A DNA stretch of 64,000 nucleotides from Xanthomonas boreopolis (GCA_014654535.1 BNBA01000011.1:59823-123822); one strand, 5' to 3'; positions 55,704 to 62,420 are shown, numbered from the stretch's first letter. Notes: a model not told the origin generated them from the sequence alone. A program made the numbers and translations.

Positions 55704-56387
55704 ATGAACGGCAAGACGATCCCCGGCGGGCTCCTGGTTGCTATCGAGGGAATCGATGGGGCAGGGAAGACCACGCTCGCGCGCAGCTTGCAGGCCGGCT
55801 TAGAGGCGGCAGGCGTTGCGGTGACTGTGAGCAAAGAGCCGACGACTGGCCCGTGGGGCATGCGCCTGCGCGAGTCGGCCGCCGCTGGTCGGCTCGGGCC
55901 TGGGGATGAGGTGAAATTCCTTCTGCGCGATCGTCAGCAGCATGTCGCCGAACTGATCCGGCCGGCGTTAGAGCGTGGCGAGATCGTGATTCTGGACCGC
56001 TACTATCCTTCCATGGTGGCCTACCAAGGAGCGCTTGGCTACCGGCTAGCCCGGCTGCTCGCGATGAACGAATTCGCGCCTGCGCCGGACGTGCTGCTGC
56101 TAGTTGACGTATCTCCAGAGGTTGGGCTTGCGCGCATTCGAGCGCGCGGCGACAGGCCCAATCATTTCGAGACACAGGCCACTCTTGAACGATCTCGCGA
56201 AATCTTCCTTTCGATCGATGTGCCCAACAAGCATGTGATAGACGGCAATCAGCGCCCGGATGATGTGCTGGGTGATGCGCAGTTACAGGTGTACCTGGCG
56301 ATCACCCGGCGTTTCCAAGACAAGCACGGGGTAACAGCGGAGGCTGCACTGGCAGCGTCTTCATTCCTTCCACCTTTGACAGCCTGA
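55704..56387 (+). CDS. tmk: Phage thymidylate kinase
   Basis: 227 residues. The P-loop GIDGAGKTT is at residues 16-24, with [14 protein letters not shown] as the DRY-type dTMP-binding motif and [13 protein letters not shown] as the lid region. It should phosphorylate dTMP to dTDP, supplying phage DNA synthesis. The host must have its own copy elsewhere. It stands alone between two terminators in the immunity region, the usual place of lysogen-expressed cargo. Its own promoter would lie in 55652-55703, where I see no strong hexamers. Confidence 0.88.
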   Translation: MNGKTIPGGLLVAIEGIDGAGKTTLARSLQAGLEAAGVAVTVSKEPTTGPWGMRLRESAAAGRLGPGDEVKFLLRDRQQHVAELIRPALERGEIVILDRYYPSMVAYQGALGYRLARLLAMNEFAPAPDVLLLVDVSPEVGLARIRARGDRPNHFETQATLERSREIFLSIDVPNKHVIDGNQRPDDVLGDAQLQVYLAITRRFQDKHGVTAEAALAASSFLPPLTA

Positions 56388-56392
56388 AGCAA

Positions 56393-56421
56393 AAGCCCCG
56401 CTCCGGCGGGGCTTCTGCTTT
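56393..56421 (+). terminator. Terminator of tmk
   Basis: AAGCCCCGC / GCGGGGCTT with loop TCCG, followed by CTGCTTT. The symmetric sequence (AGCAAAAG ... CTTCTGCT) could also end the converging repressor operon. Confidence 0.85.
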
Positions 56422-56797
56422 AGGGTGCTGATTTCTTCGGGAAGAAGCCACGCCATATCCACCCCAGAGACCAGCCAAGAGCATAGACTACAGCGAGGAA
56501 GATGAGGATTGCTGTCGCTGCTGGGATGAAGCGACCGCGCCAATTCTGTGTGTCCTCTTCGTATTGCTTGCCAGAAGCGATGAACGCTAGGCTCTTCTTA
56601 CATTCGAATGACAATCCTGGCGTTGTACGAAGGTGAACTTCCGCATCGGCGCGGGTCACATAACCGATGCCTGTTCCATAGCATCCTCCCACATAGACAG
56701 ACTTCGTCTCGGTCGGCCTATCAGCGAGCCAAAGCGCGCCCGCAGGCAGTACAATTACCGCCGCAAAAACGACAAACATCCTTTGCCATCCGTTCAT
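56420..56797 (-). CDS. Two-helix membrane protein downstream of the repressor
   Basis: 125 residues from ATG 56797 (AGGGGGAAGG directly upstream). Hydrophobic helices at MFVVFAAVIVLPAGALWLA and near the C-terminus (IPAATAILIFLAVVYALGW), with an extracytoplasmic part between them that has two Cys (GGCYGTG, FECKKS) and ends GWIWRGFFPKKSAP. Last gene of the leftward repressor operon, so probably made in the lysogen; superinfection exclusion is a plausible but unproven role. Confidence 0.65.
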   Translation of the reverse strand: MNGWQRMFVVFAAVIVLPAGALWLADRPTETKSVYVGGCYGTGIGYVTRADAEVHLRTTPGLSFECKKSLAFIASGKQYEEDTQNWRGRFIPAATAILIFLAVVYALGWSLGWIWRGFFPKKSAP

Positions 56798-56807
56798 CCT
56801 TCCCCCT

Positions 56808-57200
56808 TTATGCCATCGGCCGGAGAAGTCCGGCTTCTTCAAAGCTGGTTCCTTCCTGTAGGCACTCGCGCGCGCGAGCCAGGTCTCGGTGTAGCTGGAT
56901 GACCTCATTGTCAGTCAGGCCATCAAGGCCAGTTTTCCCGATTGTCGCCTGATCCACAAGCAGGCCGAAGTCGAACCCCCGATAGGCCCGCACCAAGCTG
57001 CGGATCATACGCAGATGGCTCTCTCGTGTGATGTCGTCCATGAGCCGCTCCGGTCGCGGCTCCGGCTTCGGTGCCCCAGGTAACTCCCTATGCAGATTTT
57101 CGCGCCCTACGAGGCGCATCCCGGCCCGTGGGCCCAGCTTCCGCTTTGCCCGCAGCGCGATCAATTCTGCCAACTTGTCGGCTTCCTTCATTCGATCCAT
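56808..57200 (-). CDS. Hypothetical protein overlapping the repressor gene
   Basis: 130 residues, charged: MKEADKLAELIALRAKRKLG, ESHLRMIRSLVRAYRGFDFG, TDNEVIQLHRDLARARECLQ. The ATG at 57200 (GAGGTGG upstream; ATG 57191 is an alternative) lies inside the repressor gene, giving a 113-base overlap in another frame. Such a long overlap is unusual in this compact phage and suggests coupled synthesis with the repressor. Confidence 0.6.
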   Translation of the reverse strand: MDRMKEADKLAELIALRAKRKLGPRAGMRLVGRENLHRELPGAPKPEPRPERLMDDITRESHLRMIRSLVRAYRGFDFGLLVDQATIGKTGLDGLTDNEVIQLHRDLARARECLQEGTSFEEAGLLRPMA

Positions 57201-57597
57201 TTTCCACCTCGTCCGCGATCTGGTCAGCAATCACCGAGCGCACGGCCTGGGCCAGTAGGTCGAGGTCTTCGGGGTCGGAGAAGTCAATCTCCCATCCGGT
57301 CACCTGTGCATGCGCCGCTTGCAGTCGCTCGATGGCGGCACGAATCGTGTCACCGCTTAGTCGCTCAAGCTGCGACGCCTGGTGAATGGGGGGCATCCCC
57401 CAATGTTCCGGGCCGACCACGTCTGAGAAGTACTCCACTAACGCGGTTAGGTGTTGCTTACCGACACGCCCGTGCTTGATCCAGTCGTAGATAGACGGAC
57501 CTTTGATCCCAAAGTGGGCGGCCACGGCAGTCTTGGGGACACCCTTTAGCCGGATGGCCTTTTCTACTGCATCCCCAAGGGCTTTGCCTGTAAGCAT
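57088..57597 (-). CDS. CI-like helix-turn-helix repressor without cleavage domain
   Basis: 169 residues. The N-terminal XRE-like helix-turn-helix is in VPKTAVAAHFGIKGPSIYDW. The rest is a helical segment (LERLSGDTIRAAIERLQAAH, PEDLDLLAQAVRSVIADQIA) and a basic tail. No S24/LexA-type Ser-Lys dyad domain is present, so RecA-driven autocleavage is not expected. The gene reads leftward from the operator cluster; its ATG (57597-57595) sits within operator OR3. Confidence 0.8.
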   Translation of the reverse strand: MLTGKALGDAVEKAIRLKGVPKTAVAAHFGIKGPSIYDWIKHGRVGKQHLTALVEYFSDVVGPEHWGMPPIHQASQLERLSGDTIRAAIERLQAAHAQVTGWEIDFSDPEDLDLLAQAVRSVIADQIADEVENGSNEGSRQVGRIDRAAGKAEAGPTGRDAPRRARKSA

Positions 57598-57603
57598 TGC
57601 CTA
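57591..57603. promoter_or_regulatory. Operator OR3, near-perfect palindrome over repressor start codon
   Basis: TAAGCATTGCCTA, one mismatch from the 13-bp consensus. It covers the repressor ATG, so occupancy would block repressor synthesis: the expected place of a low-affinity autoregulatory site. Confidence 0.6.
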
Positions 57604-57615
57604 ATGACACCATGC

Positions 57616-57645
57616 AGCATGGCTCTCTAGGCAATGCCTTGACAA
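57616..57645 (-). promoter_or_regulatory. Possible repressor maintenance promoter PRM
   Basis: On the minus strand TTGTCA (57645-57640) and CATGCT (57621-57616) are 18 bases apart, with a start near 57609 and about 12 bases of leader. The -10 is weak, as is usual for promoters that need activation by bound repressor. Confidence 0.35.
57628..57640. promoter_or_regulatory. Operator OR2
   Basis: TAGGCAATGCCTT, one mismatch from consensus at the last base. It touches the -35 of PR (57639-57644). Centre-to-centre 24 bases from OR1 and 37 from OR3. Confidence 0.75.
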
Positions 57646-57668
57646 GATGCATAGGCAATGCCTAGGAT
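57639..57668 (+). promoter_or_regulatory. Rightward early promoter PR
   Basis: TTGACA (57639-57644), 18-base spacer and TAGGAT (57663-57668). OR1 fills the spacer and covers the first bases of the -10 with the same geometry as OL1 on PL. The start falls near 57674-57676, on or next to the cro-like ATG, so the message may be leaderless. Confidence 0.7.
57652..57664. promoter_or_regulatory. Operator OR1
   Basis: TAGGCAATGCCTA, perfect 13-bp palindrome identical to OL2, in the PR spacer. Confidence 0.8.
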
Positions 57669-57675
57669 GCTTCCC

Positions 57676-57909
57676 ATGAGCCAGATCGAGCGCGTTATTA
57701 ATGAAGCTGGGGGCGTGAGCGCACTCGCCAGGGTGCTTGGCGTACAGCCCCCCACCGTCCATCAGTGGAAAACGGGTGACCGTCCGGTCCCGGCGCGGCA
57801 CGCCCTCGCGATATCGCGAGCATGGCCAGACTTGGTCTCCATTCACGACCTGCGCCCCGACGTATTCGGCCCCAAGCCCGAGCAGGGGGAGGGTGACCGT
57901 GCCGCCTAG
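57676..57909 (+). CDS. Cro-like regulator
   Basis: 77 residues with a YdaS/Cro-type helix-turn-helix: MSQIERVINEAGGVSALARV, LGVQPPTVHQWKTGDRPVP, and RHALAISRAWP. First gene of the rightward operon and divergent from the repressor. Three in-frame ATGs exist (57658, 57667, 57676). The first lies inside the operator and upstream of the predicted transcription start; 57676 gives the normal family N-terminus and coincides with the expected start of a PR transcript. Confidence 0.8.
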   Translation: MSQIERVINEAGGVSALARVLGVQPPTVHQWKTGDRPVPARHALAISRAWPDLVSIHDLRPDVFGPKPEQGEGDRAA

Positions 57910-57913
57910 CGCA

Positions 57914-58039
57914 TCAACCACAGCGCAGCACCCGCACAACCACGCGCTCGCCGTCCCACCTGGCTACGTACACGCGCCCGCTCATGCGGATGAGTGTGTA
58001 GACGTTCGTCGCTCGTTCTTTGATTTCCCTCACTGACAT
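57914..58039 (-). CDS. Possible tiny antisense gene
   Basis: 41 residues on the minus strand inside the rightward operon: MSVREIKERATNVYTLIRMS, GRVYVARWDGERVVVRVLRC. The composition (amphipathic, alternating hydrophobic) looks protein-like and fills the 147-base gap between the cro-like gene and the next gene. The Shine-Dalgarno GGGAG touches the ATG, which is poor spacing, so this is tentative. Confidence 0.3.
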   Translation of the reverse strand: MSVREIKERATNVYTLIRMSGRVYVARWDGERVVVRVLRCG

Positions 58040-58056
58040 CTCCCACGGATAGACCG

Positions 58057-58242
58057 ATGTACGCAGACCCCACACACATTCGAGACAACCCGATCAAGGT
58101 GCGCTTCAACGATTCGGAACGCGACTTGATCCTGGCTCTAGCTCAGTTCAACGGGCGGCAACCTGCGGTGTTTGTGCGCGAGCTGGCGTTAGCAGCAGTG
58201 GCGCTGATGGAGAAAGGTACGCGCGAGGCAGATGCCGTCTGA
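58057..58242 (+). CDS. Ribbon-helix-helix-like small protein
   Basis: 61 residues: IKVRFNDSERDLILALAQF, then GRQPAVFVRELALAAVALM, matching the strand-helix-helix pattern of Arc/MetJ-type DNA-binding proteins. It may regulate the early operon or host genes. Starts at ATG 58057. Confidence 0.65.
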   Translation: MYADPTHIRDNPIKVRFNDSERDLILALAQFNGRQPAVFVRELALAAVALMEKGTREADAV

Positions 58243-58271
58243 AGGGCCACAAGAGGCCCCCAGGAGGCCCT

Positions 58272-58460
58272 ATGGAAATCGAGCTGACACGCGCAGAGCG
58301 CGAACGGCTTGAGAGGTACGCGGAGGCTCTAGGGCTAACGCTGGAAGAAGCAGTGAAACACGCAGCAGGCGCCGAGCTAGACCGGCGCTACCGCCTTCCG
58401 GCCAGGAAGGCATCAATCGTCCCTTTTCAGGGACTCATTCGGAACCGAGACGGGAAATGA
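58272..58460 (+). CDS. Second ribbon-helix-helix-like small protein
   Basis: 62 residues: MEIELTRAERERLERYAEAL, GLTLEEAVKHAAGAELDRRY, then a basic tail. AGGAGG stands 6 bases before the ATG. Ends overlapping the next ATG (ATGA). Confidence 0.65.
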   Translation: MEIELTRAERERLERYAEALGLTLEEAVKHAAGAELDRRYRLPARKASIVPFQGLIRNRDGK

Positions 58461-58582
58461 GCGAGTCCAAGAACAGCAAATCCCCCTGGCGCGCGTGGAA
58501 CCCGGGCTGGCTACAGCGCGATGCCGATCGTGTGCGTGCGGAGCGTGTCGCTCCGTCGCATGCCAGGCCCGTGAGGAAGTGA
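58457..58582 (+). CDS. Tiny basic hypothetical protein
   Basis: 41 residues: MSESKNSKSPWRAWNPGWLQ, RDADRVRAERVAPSHARPVR, ending in Lys. It starts in the stop of the preceding gene (ATGA) and ends four bases before the O-like gene. Highly basic, Trp-containing; not recognised. Confidence 0.55.
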   Translation: MSESKNSKSPWRAWNPGWLQRDADRVRAERVAPSHARPVRK

Positions 58583-58586
58583 TCAA

Positions 58587-59393
58587 GTGAGCAACGCCCT
58601 CTCGTCCGCCTGCCGGCCTCTCCAGATGCCGCCGACGCCGAAGTCGGTGTTGATGGCTATGGCCGACTATTCGGACGAGGCTGGGCGTTGCTGGCCGTCA
58701 ATCCCGACCCTTTGCGAGTGGACGTGCTTCTCGCGCCGCGCAGTGATCGATGCGATCGCTTGGCTGGAAAAAGCGGGGGCGATTGTTGCTGACAGGTCGA
58801 ATGGCCGGCACACGAGCTATGTTCTGACGCCCAGCGGGTTCGTTCAGCCAGTGCGCCATATGCACCAGTGCAGCTCCTGCACCGGTGCAGATAGCGCACA
58901 AACCAGTGCATCTCCCGCACCGGACCCGTGCATCTCCCGCACCGGACCCGTGCAGCAGCCGCACCCTAACCACCAAGAACCACCAATAACCATCAGTAAA
59001 GCAACCACCAAGAAGCGACGCGCGAGCGCGCCGATCGCTTCGGTGGACAGGCCCGACGATGTGACCGAACAGACCTGGGCGGACTGGCTGGCGCTGCGCA
59101 AGGCCAAGCGGGCTCCGGTGACGGAAACGGTGCTTAGGGATGCCCGCCGCGAGGCCGAGAGAGCTGCTCTACCGCTGACGCGGTTTCTCGAGATCTGGTG
59201 CCTCCGTGGGTCCCAGGGGCTCCAAGCCGACTGGCTAAAGCCGCATGAGCGGGCCGGGCCATTGCCGAACGTGTTGCCACTACGCCCATCCGCATCCGCC
59301 GACTTCCGAGGGAAAACCTATGCCGGCACCGCAATCGAAGACCTCCCGCCCGATCTCCGAGACGCTGCAAGAGCCGCACTCGCGGCAAGTTGA
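58587..59393 (+). CDS. O-like phage replication initiation protein
   Basis: 268 residues from GTG 58587. The N-terminal winged helix (PPTPKSVLMAMADYSDEAGR, CWPSIPTLCEWTCFSRRAVI, LEKAGAIVADRSNGRHTSYV) is that of replication-type helix-turn-helix_36 proteins. A Pro/Ser/Thr-rich linker, whose DNA carries iteron-like repeats, connects to a C-terminal domain (TWADWLALRKAKRAPVTETV, then EIWCLRGSQGLQADWL). By analogy with lambda O it should bind the origin and recruit the helicase through the next gene, a DnaC-like loader. Confidence 0.82.
   Translation: MSNALSSACRPLQMPPTPKSVLMAMADYSDEAGRCWPSIPTLCEWTCFSRRAVIDAIAWLEKAGAIVADRSNGRHTSYVLTPSGFVQPVRHMHQCSSCTGADSAQTSASPAPDPCISRTGPVQQPHPNHQEPPITISKATTKKRRASAPIASVDRPDDVTEQTWADWLALRKAKRAPVTETVLRDARREAERAALPLTRFLEIWCLRGSQGLQADWLKPHERAGPLPNVLPLRPSASADFRGKTYAGTAIEDLPPDLRDAARAALAAS
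58865..59012 (+). other. Candidate phage replication origin inside the O-like gene
   Basis: Four related 20-22-base units with cores CC(A/C)GTGCA...CGCACC lie at 58865, 58903, 58925 and 58947; the last three are exactly 22 bases apart. Downstream, 58967-59012 is A-rich (ACCACCAAGAACCACCAATA region). Iterons in the O gene followed by an A/T-rich stretch is the layout of lambda ori. Confidence 0.6.
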
Positions 59394-60138
59394 AGCGCTC
59401 TGCGAGAGGCATGGGGCCTACATCTCAACAGAAACCACGTACTACCTGTTCGACAAGCCATCCGTGCACTCCACGGGGTGCCCTAAGTGCATGGCTGAGA
59501 GGACGGCAAAGCGTCGGGCCGATGAGATAGCGGCAGCTGCGGCCGAGAAGTCATTCAGGGTTGCCCAGCTTAAGGCGGAGTCACGCATCCCGCAGCGCTT
59601 CGCGGGATCTGATTTTGGGAGCTACAGGGCGACAGAGCGGGGTCAGAAGATCGCTCTGAGTGTTTGCAAGGCCTATGCGGAGAAGTGGCCGGATCGTCAG
59701 GAAGTCGGCGCTTCGCTTGTACTGACAGGTCTGCCGGGGACAGGCAAGACGCATCTGGCCTGTGCGATCGCCAACTCGGTTATGGAAGAGCACACCGCAT
59801 CCGTCTTGTTCTGCACCGTTTCCGCTGCGCTGAGGGCGATCAAGGAGACGTACAGGAAGGGTAGTGAGAGAGGGGAGCAGGACGTAATCAACAAGCTCAC
59901 GCGACCCGCTCTCCTGATCCTGGACGAAGTGGGAGTACAGGTAGGTAGCGAGCACGAAAAGCTCCTGATGTTCGAGATTCTCAATGAGCGCTATCAGGAC
60001 ATGAAGCCGACGATTCTCGTGTCAAATTTGTCCGGCGGAGAGCTTGAAGAATTTCTCGGACAGCGGGTGATGGACCGCTACCGTGAATGCGGCTCTGTTA
60101 TCGCCTTCGACTGGCAGAGCCATCGGGGGCAGCGATGA
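59320..60138 (+). CDS. DnaC-like helicase loader ATPase
   Basis: 272 residues. Walker A GLPGTGKTH at about residues 137-145, Walker B LLILDEVG, and the terminal VSNLSGGELEEFLGQRVMDR are typical of DnaC/IstB ATPases. The N-terminal part has CERHG and GCPKC, a possible zinc site. Starts at ATG 59320 with GAGGG 8 bases upstream and overlaps the O-like gene by 74 bases in another frame. Confidence 0.88.
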   Translation: MPAPQSKTSRPISETLQEPHSRQVEALCERHGAYISTETTYYLFDKPSVHSTGCPKCMAERTAKRRADEIAAAAAEKSFRVAQLKAESRIPQRFAGSDFGSYRATERGQKIALSVCKAYAEKWPDRQEVGASLVLTGLPGTGKTHLACAIANSVMEEHTASVLFCTVSAALRAIKETYRKGSERGEQDVINKLTRPALLILDEVGVQVGSEHEKLLMFEILNERYQDMKPTILVSNLSGGELEEFLGQRVMDRYRECGSVIAFDWQSHRGQR

Positions 60139-60326
60139 CTAAGGCAGACACCATCCGCCTGCTGTACTCCGAGCGGTGCAGCATTTCGGAGATCGCCGCC
60201 GCCGTTGGCTGGCGAGAAAGCGCGGTGCAGAACTTCCTGCGCCATGGCCTCATCCGGAGCCGCCTACAACGTGTGTTTGTTGGTTGGCGCGGCATGCCGA
60301 TTAGTCATGTGGTGATGAGCCTATGA
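60135..60326 (+). CDS. Small helix-turn-helix protein
   Basis: 63 residues: TKADTIRLLYSERCSISEIA then AAVGWRESAVQNFLRHGLIR, a clear helix-turn-helix. Starts in the DnaC-like stop (ATGA) and ends in the next ATG. Confidence 0.6.
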   Translation: MTKADTIRLLYSERCSISEIAAAVGWRESAVQNFLRHGLIRSRLQRVFVGWRGMPISHVVMSL

Positions 60327-60499
60327 CCTGGATTCGCGGCACCGATGGCCCGTACATCCGAACTGAGGATGGCCGTTTCTACATCTGCAAAGCCGCAGGC
60401 GTCTACACGCTGTCGGACAACAACGTGCTGGTCTGCTCGGAGCGCGGGGAAGGTGCGCTGGAGCGGTGCAAGGCCAAGGCTGAGGAGCTGGCGAAATGA
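60323..60499 (+). CDS. Small hypothetical protein
   Basis: 58 residues found between two overlapping starts: MTWIRGTDGPYIRTEDGRFY, ICKAAGVYTLSDNNVLVCSE, LERCKAKAEELAK. Coupled by ATGA to both neighbours, which supports its reality. Beta-rich; function unknown. Confidence 0.6.
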   Translation: MTWIRGTDGPYIRTEDGRFYICKAAGVYTLSDNNVLVCSERGEGALERCKAKAEELAK

Positions 60500-60930
60500 C
60501 CCACTTCATCCTGCGCCCGGAGAACGCAAGGGATCGCATGGCCGCGGCGTGGCACTTTGCCTGTCAGTTCTTGGAGCTTGGGAAGGCGGCTCGCGTCGAA
60601 GTCCGCGAGCTTCTCCCCAAGCGGTCCATTGAGCAAAACGCACGGCTGTGGGCTCTGCTGACGGATATCTCGCAGCAGGTTGAGTGGCCCGTGGACGGCA
60701 AGCTACAGCGTCTAGCGCCGGAAGAGTGGAAAGACGTATTCACGGCAGCTCTGACGAAGCACCAGCGCGTCGCCCAAGGCATCGACGGCGGTTTCGTGAT
60801 GCTGGGTGCTCGCACAAGCCGCATGACAGTGGCGGAGATGTGCGACCTCCAGACTTTGATCGAAGCGTTCGGAGCAGAGCGTGGCGTCCAGTGGTCCGAC
60901 CTTCATTTCAAAGAGCGGAGGGTTGCCTAA
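60496..60930 (+). CDS. ninB: NinB family recombination protein
   Basis: 144 residues: FLELGKAARVEVRELLPKRS, IEQNARLWALLTDISQQVEW, EEWKDVFTAALTKHQRVAQG and TVAEMCDLQTLIEAFGAERG. This is the lambda NinB (Orf) pattern, a protein that can stand in for RecFOR in Red recombination. Its stop shares a base with the methyltransferase start (TAATG). Confidence 0.88.
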   Translation: MTHFILRPENARDRMAAAWHFACQFLELGKAARVEVRELLPKRSIEQNARLWALLTDISQQVEWPVDGKLQRLAPEEWKDVFTAALTKHQRVAQGIDGGFVMLGARTSRMTVAEMCDLQTLIEAFGAERGVQWSDLHFKERRVA

Positions 60931-62420
60931 TGCGATACCTGTCGCTGTTCTCCGGCATGGAAGCGGCACACCTCGCATGGGCTCCTCTGGGATGGGAGTG
61001 CGCGGCGGTCGCCGAGATCGAGCCGGCCGCGTGCGCGCTGCTGCGGCATCGCCTGCCGCATGTGCCGAACCTTGGCGACGTGTCCATGATCAGCACCGAG
61101 CAGATCGCTGCACTCGGCCGCCTCGACGTTGTGATCGGCGGCAGTCCGTGCCAGGACCTTTCCGTAGCCGGCAAGCGGGCGGGCCTCGCGGGCGCGCGCT
61201 CTGGCCTCTTCCACGAGCAGTTGAGGATCTTCAATGCAGCTAGGACTCTTTGCGGCGCACGCTGGCTCGTCTGGGAGAACGTCCCAGGGGCATTCAGCAG
61301 CAACAAGGGATGCGACTTTGCTGTCGTGGTTGGAGCGTTGGCAGGATGCCGCGTCGATGTCCCCGCAGATGGCTGGGGAAACGAAGGCGTGGCGCTGGGC
61401 GATAACGGACTTGTCGAATGGGCTGTGCTTGACGCGCAGTGGTTCGGAGTGGCGCAGCGGCGCCGTCGCGTGTTCGCTGTCCTCGATACTGGAGACTGGG
61501 CCGGTAGACCCCCGGTATTACTTGAGCCCGAAAGCCTGCGCGGGGATTCTGCGCCGCGCCGAGAAGCGGGGGAAGGAGTTGCCAACAGCCTTGTTGGCCG
61601 CCCTGACCGCGGTGGCGGAAACAGCGAAGGACAGCGACTGATCCCCGAAGTTGCTCCCACACTGCTGGCCCAGGGCAATCGCACCGGGGGGGACCGCCCG
61701 CCAGGCACCTCCGTGGACACATGCGAGTCGCTGATACCCGAGATCGCCCGTTGTGTCACAACGGGCGAGGCCAAACGCCAAGACTGGGAGACCTGCACGA
61801 TCATCCCCGCAGTAGCCCACACCCTACGCGCCGATGGCTTCGACGCCAGCGAGGACGGAACTGGACGCGGTACGCCACTGGTTCCGGTGACGGCCTTCGG
61901 CTGCAAGGATAGCGATCCCGCCCGCAGCATTTCGACGGACGTTGCGCCGACGCTGCGCGCGATGGGGCATGCGGGCAGCCATGCAAACGCGGGCGGTCAG
62001 GTTGCGGTGGCCGTGTCTTTGCGAGGTCGTGAGGGCGGCGGCACTGCTGAATTGGGAGACGAGGTAGGCAACACGCTGCGCGCTTCACAAGGCGGCGGCG
62101 ATAAGCCGCACGTCCTTGCTGGCATGCAGGTCCGCCGCCTCACGCCGCGCGAGTGCGAGCGGCTGCAGGGAGCCCCCGACGACTGGACGCTGGTGCCCAA
62201 GCTGGGCAAACCGCGCAGGCAGCGGAAGAACGAGCCTGATGCCCACTATGCGGCGTACCTGGAGCGTCACTCCGGCGGCGTCGATCTTGGCCCGATGATG
62301 GCCGATGGCCCCCGCTACAAGATGCTCGGCAACAGCTTCGCAGTGCCCGTGATCCGATGGATCGGAGAACAGATCCACCAGGCTCAGGCATGCGAAAGAT
62401 CCGTTCGGGAGGCTGCCTAA
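60930..62420 (+). CDS. DNA cytosine-5 methyltransferase with repeated insert
   Basis: 496 residues. Motif I is LSLFSGMEAAHLAW; the catalytic Cys74 is in GGSPCQDLS (motif IV); Glu116 in WENVPG (motif VI); QRRRRVFAVL is motif VIII; and MLGNSFAVPV is motif X. The target-recognition region between VIII and IX contains four related units (VAPTLLAQG, VAHTLRADG, VAPTLRAMG, VGNTLRASQ), roughly 40 residues apart. It probably protects phage DNA from host restriction. No cognate endonuclease is seen nearby. Confidence 0.92.
   Translation: MRYLSLFSGMEAAHLAWAPLGWECAAVAEIEPAACALLRHRLPHVPNLGDVSMISTEQIAALGRLDVVIGGSPCQDLSVAGKRAGLAGARSGLFHEQLRIFNAARTLCGARWLVWENVPGAFSSNKGCDFAVVVGALAGCRVDVPADGWGNEGVALGDNGLVEWAVLDAQWFGVAQRRRRVFAVLDTGDWAGRPPVLLEPESLRGDSAPRREAGEGVANSLVGRPDRGGGNSEGQRLIPEVAPTLLAQGNRTGGDRPPGTSVDTCESLIPEIARCVTTGEAKRQDWETCTIIPAVAHTLRADGFDASEDGTGRGTPLVPVTAFGCKDSDPARSISTDVAPTLRAMGHAGSHANAGGQVAVAVSLRGREGGGTAELGDEVGNTLRASQGGGDKPHVLAGMQVRRLTPRECERLQGAPDDWTLVPKLGKPRRQRKNEPDAHYAAYLERHSGGVDLGPMMADGPRYKMLGNSFAVPVIRWIGEQIHQAQACERSVREAA

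Noticed and set aside
57658..57675. Upstream ATGs (57658, 57667) as cro-like start
   Set aside because: The first is inside operator OR1 and both are upstream of the predicted PR transcription start; ATG 57676 gives the family N-terminus.
57906..58109. 67-codon minus-strand frame in the right operon
   Set aside because: It runs through the start of the ribbon-helix-helix-like gene and has no ribosome-binding site; a shorter frame in a different phase (57914-58039) is more protein-like.
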